Origin: Leptoclinus maculatus
Lineage: Eukaryota; Chordata; Actinopteri; Perciformes; Stichaeidae
Reading direction: 5' to 3'
DNA: 64,000 nt
Assembly: GCA_032191485.1 (NCBI GenBank)
Contig: JAVDOI010000001.1
Span: forward strand, 31,481,948-31,545,947
Shown: positions 1-13,782 of the stretch, piece after piece
Numbering within the stretch: the stretch's first letter is position 1
How the letters are laid out: each line of letters starts with the position of its first letter
Position numbers and translations under genes: made by a program
Notes under the pieces: model-generated
What the model was told of the DNA's origin: nothing
Databases searched by the model: none
What the model saw: only the letters and a program-made list of their open reading frames with translations

Positions 1-387
1 GTTACTCTGTCACTTACCTCTAGTGGCATCTAGTCATGCAGATATTTTTGGTCTGTCACATTGTGATGCATGTGCCACCAATCAGAATGGTGACTGTAAA
101 GGATGTTTCATTTGTGGTACTCAAAACACTGAAAAACTTCATTTTCAAAACTCAACAGTGAGCTGTCTGGATAATACACAAGCCTCGCTGCAGACAATTT
201 GTAGTTGGGGTAATTAATATTGGCTTGGTCGATTTATCTGGCAAATTTTGTAGATATCACAAGAGGCAAGTGAGTGGGTTGATTTTTTTTGCAATTTTGG
301 TGGTAACCCTTTTATGGCTTTTATTTACTTGGCACATGGGATTGTGATTACTTTGTTGCCCGTTTCTTTTCCTTTCTTTACTTTCAG
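1..387 (+). other. qser1: QSER1 intron, 3' part
   Basis: The window opens inside a QSER1 intron. A polypyrimidine tract and CAG acceptor end it at 386-387. I see no coding exon, RNA gene or clear repeat here. The short open frame at 23-217 does not resemble QSER1. Confidence 0.7.
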
Positions 388-3300
388 GAACACTTGACTC
401 GAGCAGTAATTCTTCTGAGACCTCAATCATGAGCTTCCTGTCAGCCATGGAATCTAGAAGCCTTCAGGCTGGTCCTGTTAGTGCCTCACTGCTTCCTCCT
501 TTTAGACCCCCATCATGGCCTGCCGGTGAGAACACGTCCACTAATTATGTGTTATTTTCATGCTACTTACTTACCACCTATTGTGGTATAGATGTTTTTA
601 CTATGCATGTAGGCTTCTTATCTTTTTTAACATCCTCTGGAACCGGTACTGATTTAAAATGTGCCACAGAGTGAATACATGAGGTATTTTGTCGAGAAAG
701 CTAAGTTTATGTATGGTGTTTGTGTATTTGTGAGAAACATATTTACTGATGCAGCTTATCCAGGAGTCTAATAATCTACAATCATAAACCCAGAATACTA
801 TTGTGTACTAGACCAGATCATTTTACATTACCCCTGATAATATATAATATAAATCTTTTTTTTTTTAAAAGATTAAAATAACAACAAAAATGACCTATTT
901 CTACATTTTGGTTAATCACAATTTTGATCTAATGTGTTAATTTATCCATTCATGTTGCTGGTCCGGTCCTTATTTTGTCTATGTTGTGCAATGCAGGTAC
1001 CAACTCCACCACAGAGCTGTATTTGACTGGTGCCCTGCCTTCTACTGCCACTTTCCCCTCCCCTGCTGCTCTGTCGTCCTATCAGCACGCTGGTGCCTAC
1101 CCTTCCCGGAGTTATGCCACCAACCCATCCTTGGCTCTCCAGGATCCTGCCTTCAGCACTTCCACCAATGGCCTGTTCTCCCACCATGACCCGCTCATCC
1201 ATCTCAAATCAGGCCAGACCGTGCTTCCCACGGCACTGGCCTTCAATCATCTCTCCACCCCGGCTTTGGGTTCTTCTCTGCCTGTCCAGTCCTCGACCTA
1301 CCGATCCGCTCAGGAGTCAGCCCCCCACCTCCTACAACCCCAGTTCAGCCTGCTCCCCTCTGCCCTGCCCGCCCCTCACGGTGCCCAACAACCCTACGGG
1401 GCCGCGGTTTTCTCCGGCTCTATTGAAAGAGCTCTTCAGCGTGAATGTAGTGTGATCAAACACCACCAGAGGCCTTCCAGCAGCCACGCGGCCTCCGAGC
1501 AATTGCCCAATTCAGAGCACCCCTTACAAGGGTACTTTGGCTCTGGCAGTGAAGCGGACGTGTCCTACCAGCAGGACCCGTCCCGCCAGACCCCCGTGTC
1601 CTGCAGCCCTTCCACAGGAGCCGATTCCACCCAAGGGGTCAATCGGGCGCCACAACCCAAAACAGACTCGGTAACTCAAGCTTATTCGTCCACTTCTGTG
1701 CCGAAGGCTAAAGACTGCTCTTCCAAGCTAGCCCAGCACCCTATTGGGGATGAGGAGAGTCACGAGCACTCTCAGAAGCTGACTGGAGGGTCTCCTGACC
1801 GCTACTCCTCCCCAGGACAGAAGCAGAACTCGGTGATTGCTAATCAGCAATCAGTCCAGCTATCCAGCCTAATGTCCAGTAGTTTGTCTCAAACCTATAT
1901 CACCCCGCAAGCCCAGTCACAGCCCTCCCATTCCACCTCAGACAAACACTCTCCCCTTTACAAGACTCTGCCTTCCCTCTCCAGCCAGTCTGACAACGTG
2001 GCATCTGTTAGTCAGACTCTTGTTTACTCCTCCAGTCCCAGGATGAGCCACGAGCAGGAGATCCAGTATGGAGGCCAGGTACAGGGCTTGTGTCAGGGGA
2101 ACCTCTCTGAGAGCTACCCCACCTCCCACTCTCAGGGTGCCCCAAATGTGATTTTTACATCTCAGTCACAGGGGCAGGTTTCGGTGACTCAGAGCTATGC
2201 CACAGGACAATCCCTTAACCTCAACTCCTCTTACCCACCGACATGTGTGCGGAGTCTGCCCACATCCATTTCTTCACAGGACTACAGCCTCATGCAAGCG
2301 TCGGTGGGAGGTAAAACACATGACGCACTGTCCCAGCAGCAGACACAGCCCCATAAATATGTTTTGTCTACACCGTTGCCTACCTACTCTTCAACTGCTC
2401 ACGCCTTACAAAATAACATCAGATCCTCAATACAGGACATAAAGCCAACATATGGGAAACAGAAACTTATAGAGCTTCCTCTCCAGGACATGGATGCTCT
2501 CCAGCAGGCATCAATGGAAGCTTCTGCTGCAGCTAGTAATATGTCTGCTCACAACAATGTCATCTATGTCGTTTCAAAAATGGACGATCATCACAAAACA
2601 CAAAGCGTTATCCGAAGTTATTCGCGTTCCGATGACCAGCTCATGGGACTAGTTCATACGAGCACAGCACAGATAAAGGATGAAAGGATGGGTTCTCTGA
2701 GCCAACAGCACATTCATCTAAGCGGTGCCAATGGTCAGGAAACTGCCAACACAAAAACTACAAACTGCAGTATCATATCTTCACATGTGCCACTTAGCTC
2801 AGAGCAGCTAAAGCAGCACCCTCTCCAACTCAAATCTCCAGAGCCACATCAACAAAACCCCCAGAATCACACTCTGTCTCAGAGCCAGACCCCAGCAGCC
2901 CACACCCAATTCATCACTGTCCCCAGCGCGCTTCTCGAACCCAACCAGATGATTCTACTTCAGCAGCCCCTTGTCCACCATAGTCACAACACTTCAAAGG
3001 TGGTGTCCGTGCAAGGTATCCAACCAACCCAAGATCTGGGCCCTGTTCATGTCCAGTATCTTCACATGGGCCGAGAACTGCTGGGCCCCGGTGTGACTGA
3101 AACCCAGAGACAGCAGGGCACAGTAGTGTCTGAACAGAGCTCAGGATGCCCCGATTCCTCTAAACACCACTACAGCCAGTCGGCAAACCACCAACCAAAC
3201 GATGGCAAGAACCACTTTGCTCTCAACTCCATTTGCTTCCCCGACTCGATGCTGCTTGCAGATGACCGAAATATCTTGTCAAACGTCGATGACATCCTGG

Positions 3301-6300
3301 CTGCCACAGTGGCAGCCTGCGGCGTCACACCGCAAGACTTCGTCAAAGCTACGTCCTCTGCTGAGGCTGAAATGGCAGCGATGGCTAGCCCGGTTGATTC
3401 CAAAGGCCACTTCCAGACTGTGGATATAAGGCACATGTCGCCTAGTTTCTCCTCAGCACAGCAGGCAATCATGGCCAACTCTAACTCCCACAACGTGACC
3501 ATGACACTAAATGAAGTTCAGATGGCCACACACTGCCATGGTCAGCCTGTGCACCACGGCAGCTCTGAGCTCGATGCAAACGGAGACGGAGGAAGCTCTG
3601 AGAACGATTACCACTTAGCCGCTCAGGTGTACGACTCCCCAGGTCTCCAGAGCAGAGTCCAAGGGAATGCAAAGTGTATTAAAACAGAGGATGGCCTTAT
3701 GGAATGCCAAGGCGGTGAAGACTTTCCCAAAAAGAAGGCTCGCCCTAAATCCTTGACCCGAGGTCCCGAGGAGGATAGTGGACAGGCCAGACCGGCCAAG
3801 CGCAGCGGGCAGGCAAAGCGGCAAAACTCCAGAGGTAGTGACGCCGGCTCGCCGTCGGCCTCACACGGTGTATACGATGGTTGTCCGCAGCAGGAGAGAA
3901 TCAGACAAAAGATCAGAGAAGTTGAAGAGAAACAGCCAGAGGTCAAAACTGGCTTCATTGGCTCCTTCCTCGACTTCATCAAATCTGGCCCCAAACATCA
4001 ATACTCTCCAAGTCCTACGCGGACTATTAGTCGCCCGAGAAAGCCCTCCACCACCTCCAAGCCACCGCCGTGTACTTTGCCTTCTTTGCCTCCCAAACTG
4101 CACACTCTGCCCGGGCCGTTGATTCCCCTGGAGAGCCACGGAGTGAGAACCCAACAGAAGCGTCTGGATGAAGATTTGCAAAAAAACCTGGAGACTCTGC
4201 CATCTTTCAGCTCCGATGACGAGGAGAACACTGGGAAGAACCAGGCCCTGAGGAACAGCATCAGCTCAGCGCTTTCAGCTCTGGATGAGTCTTCAGATCG
4301 GAAACCCAGGACAGGTAATATTACCCTGCTGGCTTTTTACTGTCTCATACTGTATATGAGATGTAAGTAATACCCTTACGTGTTAGTTCTTTAAGTAATA
4401 TGCGGTGATGTGTAAGCATTGTCTCTGTTTTTCCCTTTTATGAATGTCTTTATTTATTGTACAAGAGACGTAATTTTCACGTTTTTTTTTTCTCCAGATA
4501 ACCAGATCCCCGGTTTGATGATGAAGACGGACCACGTTCCCATCATGCCCCACACTGTCACCGAGACCTGTTTGTCCCGGGTCACCACGCCTACACAGAC
4601 GACAAACGCCCTCTCATCCGGGACTGTGTTTGTGGCCAAAGAGGAGTCTAAAGAGACCCCAGCAGGCCAGCTGGCTGTGCAGTTGACGAGTGTGGCCATT
4701 GAGGGACTGACTGACGAGGAGCTGTCGGACAGCGGAGGGGAGGGGATGTACAGGGAGAGAGACGAGTTTGTCGTCAGGAATGAAGATATTGACAACTTGA
4801 AGGTACACTTCTAGCATATCAGATCTTGTGTACAGTCGTAGTTGAGCATTTTGTTGTTTCATTTTCTCGTACGGTAACTTTTACTACATGTGTCCAGGTG
4901 ACAATGAGAGCCGGCAGTGAGCCGCCAGCCATCTGGAAGGTCCAGAAGGCTCTGCTGCAGAAATTTGTGCCCGAGCTGAGAGATGGAAGGAGAGTCTTCT
5001 CAGCCACCAACAGTGTAAGTAAAAGCAGACACGCCAATACTCAATGTATTCTTTAGTCTGCAACAGTTAACATGTTTTCCTTTGTGTAGTATCTTGGATA
5101 CTTTGGTGATGCCAAGACCATGTACCAGAGGGTATACGTGAAGTTCTTGGACACCGTAAACAAAAGGGAGTATGTACGCGTTTGTAGTCGGAAGCCCCGC
5201 TGCAAGCCTATGAACTCGCTACGGTACGCTGAGAGTTCTGACCGATGTAGTTCCTTTTATCTTTTTAAACTTGGCTCTTCAGTGGTGTAACTTTCTTTGT
5301 TCTGCCACCCAGGGGTGTTCAGGTGAAGACTTTGCTGGGCTTGACAGTCGACCCCTCCTCAGTCTCCCAAAGCCAGAAGCCTCGACCCAAACAACTGAAG
5401 CCCAGGGCCGAGCCCCCACCTAAGAAGAGGAGGAAATGGAAGGAGGAGTCTTCCCCTACTGCCTCGGGATCATCTGCAGAAGAGGGGGGGGAAGATGATG
5501 GTGAGGAGGCCTTTTGACTTTTTTCATTCAATCTGACTTGGCTATAAGTTGATGTGATTGTCGTCTAAATATCTTCCCGCTCTCTCACTGCCTCGTCATG
5601 GTCTTTGATCTCTCCCACACACACACACACTCTTAGACTTAAACCCTCCAGTACCGTTTGCTTCACGGTTACTCAACACGCGGACCATGAAGGAGACATT
5701 TAGGAGCTTTGTGGAACTGCTCATCAGCATTGCCTTAGACGAAGATGTAATGACATCACTTGAGAGGGCAAACGGTGAGTGAATCGACCTTTGACTTTTT
5801 TTCAAGCTAGGTCAAGAACCGAATAAAAAAAAAGTGAAAAGTAGTAGACTTAAGGTTTGTTAACTTGTACTGTTTCAGATGAGCTTCTGCTGCCACAGAT
5901 GAAAAGAGTGGACGGGATGATCACCGACAACAGGAAACGCCTGCTTCACAAACTGCATATAGGGCAGGTCCTAAAGGTGGGTGTGATTTGTGTTTGTTGG
6001 GGCATTATTTTAGAGTCTTAAAAGACAACCTTACAAACAAAACCTCAATCTGTTTTGATGACCAAGAGAAAAAGCAAAGGTAACCCAAATACCTCCCCTG
6101 TTGTGTCCTCAGACGGCTCTAGACAGCTTCCCAGAGATCTCCGTTGTGACTGAACTGAAGAAGGATGGGGAGACCCCGGCCTTTAAGGTGCGTCTCAGTG
6201 GGAAGGCCTACAACAAGAAAACCATGAAGCCCTACAAGATGCCGAACAAAGTGCCTCAGGTAGGACAAGAACATATTTTGGTCAAATTCACTGTGCTCTC

Positions 6301-6815
6301 AATATCTGTCCAGTAGAGAGCACCATTTAGTCTTTCTCACTGCTTTATTCTGTTGAGCACCGCAGCCACTGTTCCCTTCCCTGTCTTTATATCCCTGATA
6401 AGACTCGTATAAAATGTCTTTGTCCCTTTCTAGGAGTATACAGTGGACCAGCAGAAAACTCAGTGGTTCTCTCTGTACCACTCTTTGCAGCATTACAAGT
6501 ACCACACTTACCTTATGTGTAAGGACGAGGTGAGACATTGTTTACGCGAGTATGCCTGCTGTTGAATTCAAATGTTACCCTCTGACGAGTCATATTTTGT
6601 GGGTTTGATTTCAGATGGAGCTTTGCTGTGCTCTTTTAGAAATGTTTTTTTCTGTTTGTGCGTCTGCCCTCCAGATCGCATCTATGCGGGTGCAGACAGT
6701 GGACCTGGGGCAGGAGGAGGCGGTACAGAAGTGTCTGCAGAACGGAGCTTGGGTAGAGGGGCTCTTCGATCGCTTCGGAGAGCTAATCAGTCAAGTGCAG
6801 CAGGCCTGCCGGTGA
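388..6815 (+). CDS. qser1: QSER1 (glutamine- and serine-rich protein 1), 5'-truncated by window
   Basis: QSER1 is a nuclear protein reported to act with TET1 to keep DNA-methylation valleys free of de novo methylation. Coding exons read from splice sites: 388-525, 997-4314, 4498-4802, 4898-5014, 5090-5223, 5313-5500, 5637-5774, 5879-5976, 6113-6259, 6434-6529 and 6675-6815 (TGA). They join in frame to about 1605 residues; human QSER1 has about 1735, so only the N-terminal exons are missing. The first exon gives a FLSAMESR..SWPAG stretch and the second opens TELYLTGALPST, both matching human QSER1. The giant second exon (1106 codons) is Ser/Gln/His-rich. Basic nuclear-localisation-like stretches occur near 3730-3830 and at PKKRRK (about 5422). 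The later exons (about 4750-6815) encode the conserved C-terminal domain shared with PRR12 (DUF4211 type). PRR12 is the alternative paralogue, but synteny with DEPDC7 and CSTF3 favours QSER1. The seen sequence is intact. Confidence 0.93.
526..996 (+). other. qser1: QSER1 intron between the first two visible exons
   Basis: A GTGAGA donor at 526 and a TGCAG acceptor at 996 bound this 471-base intron. It is AT-rich, with a T/A-rich run near 855-900. Nothing else is recognised. Confidence 0.75.
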
Positions 6816-7955
6816 TCCAGTCTCGTCAGGCTCGGTTTAAAATCAATAAATAAGTCAAACGCACCGTAAAACAACAAAGTCCAACACTTAAAAACCCGAG
6901 GAGGCCTCCAGCTCCACATGGCAACAGAGAAGGATGGAGTGAGTCTCTCCTTCCAGCCACAGAGAGATCTGAATCAGGGACCTGTCAGCTGACTTGCCTG
7001 AAAGACGTTTTGGGGCCCGTGGCCTAAAGGTGGCAGCAGTTGAACAGCGAGACGGTAAAGTTAAGAGTCTGCGTCTCAGCAGAAAGCAGCAAGTCGATCA
7101 ACAGAGGACAAGGACTTTGTTTTTGAGAGCATTTTATGGGAGTTCCACATATTGCTTCTCTTAGTCTTCGTAAGTTTTTGTAGTTACAAGCCCCCTTTTT
7201 ATGGGCCTTTTCATAAAAAAGAAAATTGTTTTTCAATCTTTTTTTTCTTCTTTCTTTTTAGTTAAATGACAGATTATAACCAGTGTGTAAGCACTAGATA
7301 GAAATCTATCTGCATAGGACGTAGAGCACAGCAAATAAACATGCAGAAAGTTGATTGTCGACAGTTATAACAAGCCTTTGTCAATCCTTTGATGTACTGA
7401 CAAATTGATTTATTGTAAAAACGAAAAAAGGAAAACAATCTATATATTATGTATAACCGTAGTTCTATATCGTTTGTAAAACATCCATTTTTGAATGGAG
7501 TGCCAACTTATATATAATGTACATTTTGTATAAAAGAACAGGGAGGTGGGAACTGCAGCGATGAATTCAGTAACTATATACTGTCTCTATATTGTGGTTT
7601 AACTTTTGTGCTTCAAACACCCGTTTGCTTATCAGATGCAAGTCAGTGCAGTTCCAGTGCTGCTTTTTATGAATTTTGTTAATCAAATAATATGACTGAC
7701 TTACCTAAAGGTAAAATGAAATAAATACAAGTTGTCTTTATACTCCTTTACCGATTCAGCCCACATTTTATGGCAAATAGATATATATTTTTCACATAAG
7801 TAAATATTGTTCTAAGACACTTTTTCATTGTTTTTTCACAGTTTTCCAAAAATGGACTCTTTATATGTCATTTATCAATTTTACGCTGTCAAAAACAATC
7901 TTGTTGTTTACAGATGCAGTTTGTAAATAAAGTGCGGCATGTATTAGATGTTTGC
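6816..7955 (+). other. qser1: QSER1 3' UTR
   Basis: AT-rich sequence follows the QSER1 stop. An AATAAA lies close to the stop (about 6845-6850) and others occur near 7720 and at 7926-7931, so proximal and distal polyadenylation are both possible. The last is followed by a GT-rich stretch and looks the best candidate for the main end. Confidence 0.6.
7926..7931 (+). terminator. qser1: QSER1 distal poly(A) signal
   Basis: A canonical AATAAA is followed 25-45 bases later by a TG/T-rich segment (GTGTGTTTTTGTCTG type), the usual arrangement of hexamer and downstream element. The cleavage position is inferred, not seen. Confidence 0.55.
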
Positions 7956-9410
7956 TTCGGTGTGTTTTTGTCTGAGAGGGTTAACATCTTCCAAATGAAC
8001 TGGGGCTCGCGTGTGACGCACCAGATTTAGAAAAGTCTTCCCTCTGGTTTTTTCTTTTTTCCATGATCTCATAACATTTAAAGCTCTTGGTACATTAAAT
8101 TAGCTCCATGACACAGGATCTGATGTCTGGTGGAGGTAAGAGTAGGTGAGAGTGAGATTATCATCTTTCATCCTTTCGCTCCTGGTCTCAGCCATGCAGT
8201 CCCCCCAACTCAAAGAGAACGTGTCCTCAGCTCAGAGAGGTCCCTTAGTGTTAAACATCACCTGCTTGTTGGAGTGAGTGTGGCGCTTGTATTGGCTCAT
8301 ATTCTTTAGCGGGGAGGACATGATTGTGATGCTCGCCCACCATGCTCTCATGACCAAACTATTCACTGTGAATTGGTGGCTGACTTTGTGTCGTCTGAGA
8401 GCCTGTTGAATAAAATATGATTGCCGAGCCACAATGCAAAACATTACTGGCAACCCCCAAACAACAAAAGTGTCTCTGTGCTGCAGAGCGACGGCTCTGT
8501 GAGGAAAGCCACTGTCCTCTGTCCTTTAGGGCTGCGGAGGAAGGCCAGTCAGACAAGCGTTTGAGATTCCGGCACGGGCACAACTGATGGAGACAGATAC
8601 TGAATGTCTGCTCTCCAGATGAAAAGCATATGAATTTTAATGTACTGCATTGTTCCATATGTGGGAGACAGACTGAGGGGACCCTTGAGGCGGCGGCAAG
8701 AATGTAAGAAGGGCACAGTGACTGGACGGCTGTGTTTTGGAAATGTGCTGTGGTAAAACCTAATGTACTGTGTGGTTTTAAAGCTGCTTTAACCAGTGGC
8801 GTTTCCCTCTAAATTTCTCAGATTGTTTCATTAAACTAATTGTTGAGGCCAAATATTTCACAAAAGGCAAAGCTTAGAGAATATAAAAAAAAAAATGAAT
8901 ATAGATTTGTGTCTGAGAACCTTGTTATGTTTTGCATGAAGCCCTAGTTTAGGTAACAGTGGACTAAACTACCCCATTGTATATAAAATAGTTCAAAGTA
9001 GCTCCACCTCAACCAGCTACAACGGTAAAATGCGACTTGCACTCTGATGCATCGCCATTAACAATATTGTATCAGTCACACGGTTCATTTTTGTGCAAAA
9101 GAGTTCTTTTACCTTTGATACTTTAAGAATACTTTGCTGCATATTTTGCTGTCACATTTTAAAAGTAGTACTTTTATACTTCCTCGGATCTGTAAACAGA
9201 AACTATTTTTTGAATGCCTCTTCCTGGAGAAAATCTCTTTGTCATCATAACTGTAAACAAACTACGACTTGACTAACATTGCATGACCGATAAGAATGAA
9301 GGGGAAAGAAAGGGAAATGTGCAGGGATTTCCGGGCTCATGGATAGAAGCAGGAGAGTAAATATTGCTTTGACCTTGTGGACTAGAATTTCTAATTTTAT
9401 TAACCAGTGT

Positions 9411-9461
<51 letters not shown>

Positions 9462-11399
9462 GCTCTCTCTTTATCCGTTTCATTTTCTGTGTTGGTGTAA
9501 AACATGTCTCACTCTACAGGACTGATGTCAGCGTTGTGGCAAGTTTACAAAATACCAGCACATCCGCCTGCAGTGCATTCATTTGAAGTTGTAAAACCAG
9601 TTTGTCCCTCAACCAAAGGTTTCTAGCTAAATGCACTGAAGTTACCTTTCATGAAGGGTTAAGGTGTGTATTTCCTTTCATTCCGTTCGCTTGGACACAA
9701 TGGCTGTGTGAATATAAATATATCTACATCATCTACAATAACAGAAAAGGTGCGTGTACATACACATACGGCACAATAAATCCACAACCAAGTATCCTGA
9801 GCTTCTGTGAATCCAGTGCTCAGAGGTTTGATGCCAGTAACTGGCTGCGTATGAGTCATACCTCATTGTGCTGATAGTCAAAGTCAAGTGGTATTGTTAA
9901 ACTGATTTTTCTGACACAGGGGTAAAGAAAGGTTTACTTTTGTGACTGAATGCAAACAAGATAACATTTAGATGTCATGTGCCATTTTTAAATCAGGGAA
10001 AGGGATTAAAGCAAGAAAGTGTTATAGTCCTTATGATATTTTGGAATAGTAGTATGACTTTAATCGTTCTGACGTTTAGCCATCCAGGTAAATGGTTCTG
10101 TCAATGTATCCTGCATTTCCATAATGCAATTTTGGCATCTTTCAGCAGACCGCCTTCTAAATGCCCACTTTTTTCAAACCCCCACACCTCCAGTTTGTGA
10201 CACAGGCAAGACGCTATCCATTTCTTTACTTTTCAAAACCACAGATGATAATATACAGCTGTTTCTGTGATGGACTAAGTCGTATTTGTTATGATGAACT
10301 GAACATTGTGTGTAAAGTTACACACGTGCACATCTGCAGTTTCCTTAGAGCACCCTGCCTTGCTGAAGAGCAGCTCAACAGTAAGTAGGAAGACATTTCT
10401 GTCTGTGCTTTGTGAATGCAAACTAGTGACCTGCTCACCACTCTCCTCCTCTGATCAAATTAAAACGTTTTTCAGATCTCTGCCTTTTGCTTTTATGCTC
10501 GTTCTCTCTTTACCTGGTCACCTAAAAGAGCATTTTTCTACAAGGAAGAGGTTAAGAGGACTGTAATCAAACCGGTTTACACGCCTCTACCTCTTGCACC
10601 ATACTTATGTCTCGTGATGATAGTCGCTGTCTTCCTTTTTGTCTCCCTTTGAGTAAGTGACCAACATTGTGTTTACAGTGTCAGTTTACTACTTTTCCGT
10701 TGTCAGTTTACACCTCAAGAAAGAAGCCACCGGGTTAGAGCCTCGTTTCTTGAAATCTGTCCCCACCACAGCTCCTGTGTAAGTTACTCTGGGGTGTACA
10801 TGTTTGTATGTGTTGGCAGTCTTGAGACATTCGATTTCAGGGACGTTTGGCCTGCATAGATGATCCCAGACGAGGTGGAATAGCATCAGTCACTTTGACA
10901 CCCAAGGCACTTGTGGTCACACGTGACTCCAGTGTTTTGATAGAAACTGTTTTCCCCAAAACATTCCCATTCTTGTTTTTTTGTGTGTTTTTATCCTTTG
11001 AATCCCAATTATTCAAAAAGCCCCTTCTTCTCCATCTCACATAGTAGATGTTGTTTAATACTATAGTTCTTTATCAGATCAGATTTACCTCCACTGTAGG
11101 CTTTAAGGGTGTGACTTTGTGAGTGAAAGATTGTGTGAAAACCTCTTGGATTTTCAGCATTTCCTTTAAATTGAAAGTCTTTTATTTGACCAATAACAAT
11201 AATTTAATAAAAGACTTAAGTAGGTGACCATTCCTCTTCCTTATTTACAGTTCAGCTCAGGAAGATGCCCTTCTGTCAAACTTCAAGGAAACCGTGAGAG
11301 TCTCATTATCACGTTAATGCCCGGATAGGGCGGTGATTAGCGCATGAATAATGTAACTCGGTGGGAGGGGACGGTTTCGGGTTTGACTCTAGTTAGTTG
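7956..11399. other. QSER1-DEPDC7 intergenic region
   Basis: I found no exon with supporting splice sites, RNA gene or recognisable transposon in these 3.4 kb. Short open frames (for example 9602-9874 and 10306-10566) have no recognisable protein character. One pure CT microsatellite is present (9412-9459). Confidence 0.6.
9412..9459 (+). repeat. (CT)n microsatellite
   Basis: About 23 uninterrupted CT units, followed by a degenerate CGCTCTCTCT tail. The Arg/Glu-repeat frame on the other strand is an artefact of this repeat. Confidence 0.95.
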
Positions 11400-11491
11400 C
11401 GTGCGTCACGTCGCGTATTGAAGAGCAAGGACATGGTCTGAATGGCAGTCTACACAGTCACTGGAGGAAGTTTTAATGCACCGAACACCAG
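11400..11491 (+). promoter_or_regulatory. depdc7: Probable DEPDC7 first exon and promoter-proximal region
   Basis: A CpG-containing stretch with a CRE-like GCGTCACGTCG element (about 11401-11415) precedes a short exon ending CACCAG with a GTAGAC donor at 11492. Joined to the acceptor at 14486, an ATG at 11476 reads MHRTPEPG directly into the MAGKPF frame of exon 2, extending DEPDC7 by 8 residues. Exon 1 could equally be wholly 5' UTR, with translation starting at 14495. The assignment rests on splice-site and frame logic only. Confidence 0.45.
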
Positions 11492-13747
11492 GTAGACGAA
11501 TACTAATTTAATCACCTTTAGTTGAAAAAGTGATGGCTAGATGTTGTTAGTCCACTGTCGTGTTTGAAATAGTGTGATTCTTTTGGTTTATTTAGCTCTG
11601 CAATAACCTGCTGAGTTGAGATGGGATGTTTTTTGCAGAAATACATTTCCATTTGTCGCCTGCCGCTAATTTGGATTGTACTGAAACTGTTGGTATCTTC
11701 ATGGAAATGTCATGTGCCATACTCTTATTATATATTTTACGCACACCGCGCGTTTGGAGGATTTGTGCTACTATTTCTAATGGGACATGTGGTCTGATGC
11801 TAATCGCAATGTTTCTACTAAAGAGACAATATTGTTATAATATATGTGCGTTTATGCCACCATTGTTTGTACATTATTGTTATTCTGTCGCGAAACGTAT
11901 ATGGTCAAGTTTTTTTATATGAGGGGAAAAAAACATTAAAACAAGGATTTCTAATGTTTAATTTAGCTGCTGCCTTTGTTCACGTTGAATAAATCACGTA
12001 ATGCTTTGTAGATGAGTTTAAAGCTTTGAATAAGAACAACGTTTGTGTTCTTTGACAGTATATAGTGTTCGGTGCCGACTCAGCAGTCTGCAGTGTTTGC
12101 GTTAACACCATGAAGAACAGGGCAATTACTGGGTTATATCACACAGGATATGAGGATTCAAACTCATACGGGCCAATCTCCATGGTTCCGTGTTTTCATA
12201 CTGTGCCTTGAGGCTGGGGCAGTTAATCTCACCGCTCTCAGCATGTTGGAGGAATGAGGGTATATCTGACACAGGCTATCAACAACCCGCTGCTACAGGT
12301 CCGAAGGTGCCACAGAGCATTATTATCATCGCCTGAAATCATAATGTGTTGAGCTCGATGCAGCTTCTGACCACAGTGCTTGATAGTTAAATATGCTTTT
12401 GCTTTGCTGCCGCAGAGATCATGCAGCTCAGGTTCTGAGAGTGGTGTTTAAACACCGTGCTCTCAGGGGGAACGTCCCCCATGTGGTGACTGCGCTGCTC
12501 CCTCCGCGGTTATTTACCTCCACTGATGTGTACAAACACACGGTGCACTGTTGTTCTTGGCTGAATTGCATGTCAGTGCCCTCTTTTCATCGTCCTGCAG
12601 TCTTTCTTTATAAAGAGGACCAAAGTCACAGGGAAGAAGTCTGGCGTCAGCTGCGCAAACTGGGCTTAAACCTCAGCCTGGCTTAAGCAACAAGAGGTGA
12701 CAGATCACAGCCAGGTTCCCAGGATTGTTCTGACCCACCCGACTTATTCCTTTTGAACAAGAAGCGTTAATGGATATTGATCAGATCCGGATTTATTTTG
12801 TGACTGGTAATCCAGGGACCCCAGTTGGGACTCTCCAGATGGCCTAGATCAAGGATGTCATGCTGATAATGCAGAGCGTGTTTCTACTAGTTGTCCTGAC
12901 CAAAAAGTACATTATTCCTGCCAAATGCTGCACATATAGTGAGTTTATATTGACCGATGTTTGCGTAGTATGGACTTCTTCTCACATTTATTTTAAAGAT
13001 CAGTTTTCAAACCTGAGTGTATTTGAATGAATTGTGTTACCAGCCTATTGTATTTCTCATGTTTCCTACCATGCAGCCCCAGTTGTAGCCTGCTTCCCTG
13101 AAAGGCAAATCCCCAGATCAGGACAGTTTCTTCTCTCCCAGAGGGAGACACAGTGTGACGTAGATGTGTCTCATTAATCAGTAGATCACCAAGATATCTG
13201 CCACACGCTGTCAACTTCATCTCTGTAGTATTTTGTAAATCGAGTGGACGAACATCTGCTTGCTGCTGTCTGTTCCCGAGTGTTGTTGTTGTCAAGTTTT
13301 ACAGATGGGTCAGTAATGGCGTTTGTCATGTTGTGTTATCATAACATGGAGCCTTGTATGGTGCTGACAGGGCCTGATTTATGTCCCTTGGCCTCAGTGA
13401 GCCTCTCAGATCCTCCCCTAACATTTGCTCAACAGGCCCTAAATGTTTCCTGTTGTGAGATGAAAGCCACACTAACATCTCACTATAAGACCAGCTCTGC
13501 TTTCTTACATTGGTCTGGCTTGCGGTGGACGACACAGGTCATTTTCCCGAAACAAAAATCATCAAACACAGACGAGATATGTTGAGAAATTGCATGATGT
13601 AGTGTCGAACATGTCGGTGTTTGATTGCATGAATCATCTACTGAGTTGTGTGCCTGTGTTGGTAGCAATGAAGCCCATTCAGTGGGAAATACAACAGGAA
13701 TATATGAGGATAAGCTCACAATATGATCATTGTCTCTGTTTCCTCTC

Positions 13748-13782
<35 letters not shown>

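Noticed and set aside
23..217. 64-codon Cys-rich frame at the window start
   Set aside because: No splice sites support it, it does not match QSER1, and it lies in an intron upstream of the exon at 388.
3623..3994. Minus-strand frames overlapping the large QSER1 exon
   Set aside because: Shadows of a long real coding exon without independent support.
9245..9505. Arg/Glu-repeat minus-strand frame
   Set aside because: Produced by the CT microsatellite.
11626..11922. 98-codon Cys/Leu-rich frame in DEPDC7 intron 1
   Set aside because: No homology, no splice support, and AT-rich composition like the surrounding intron.
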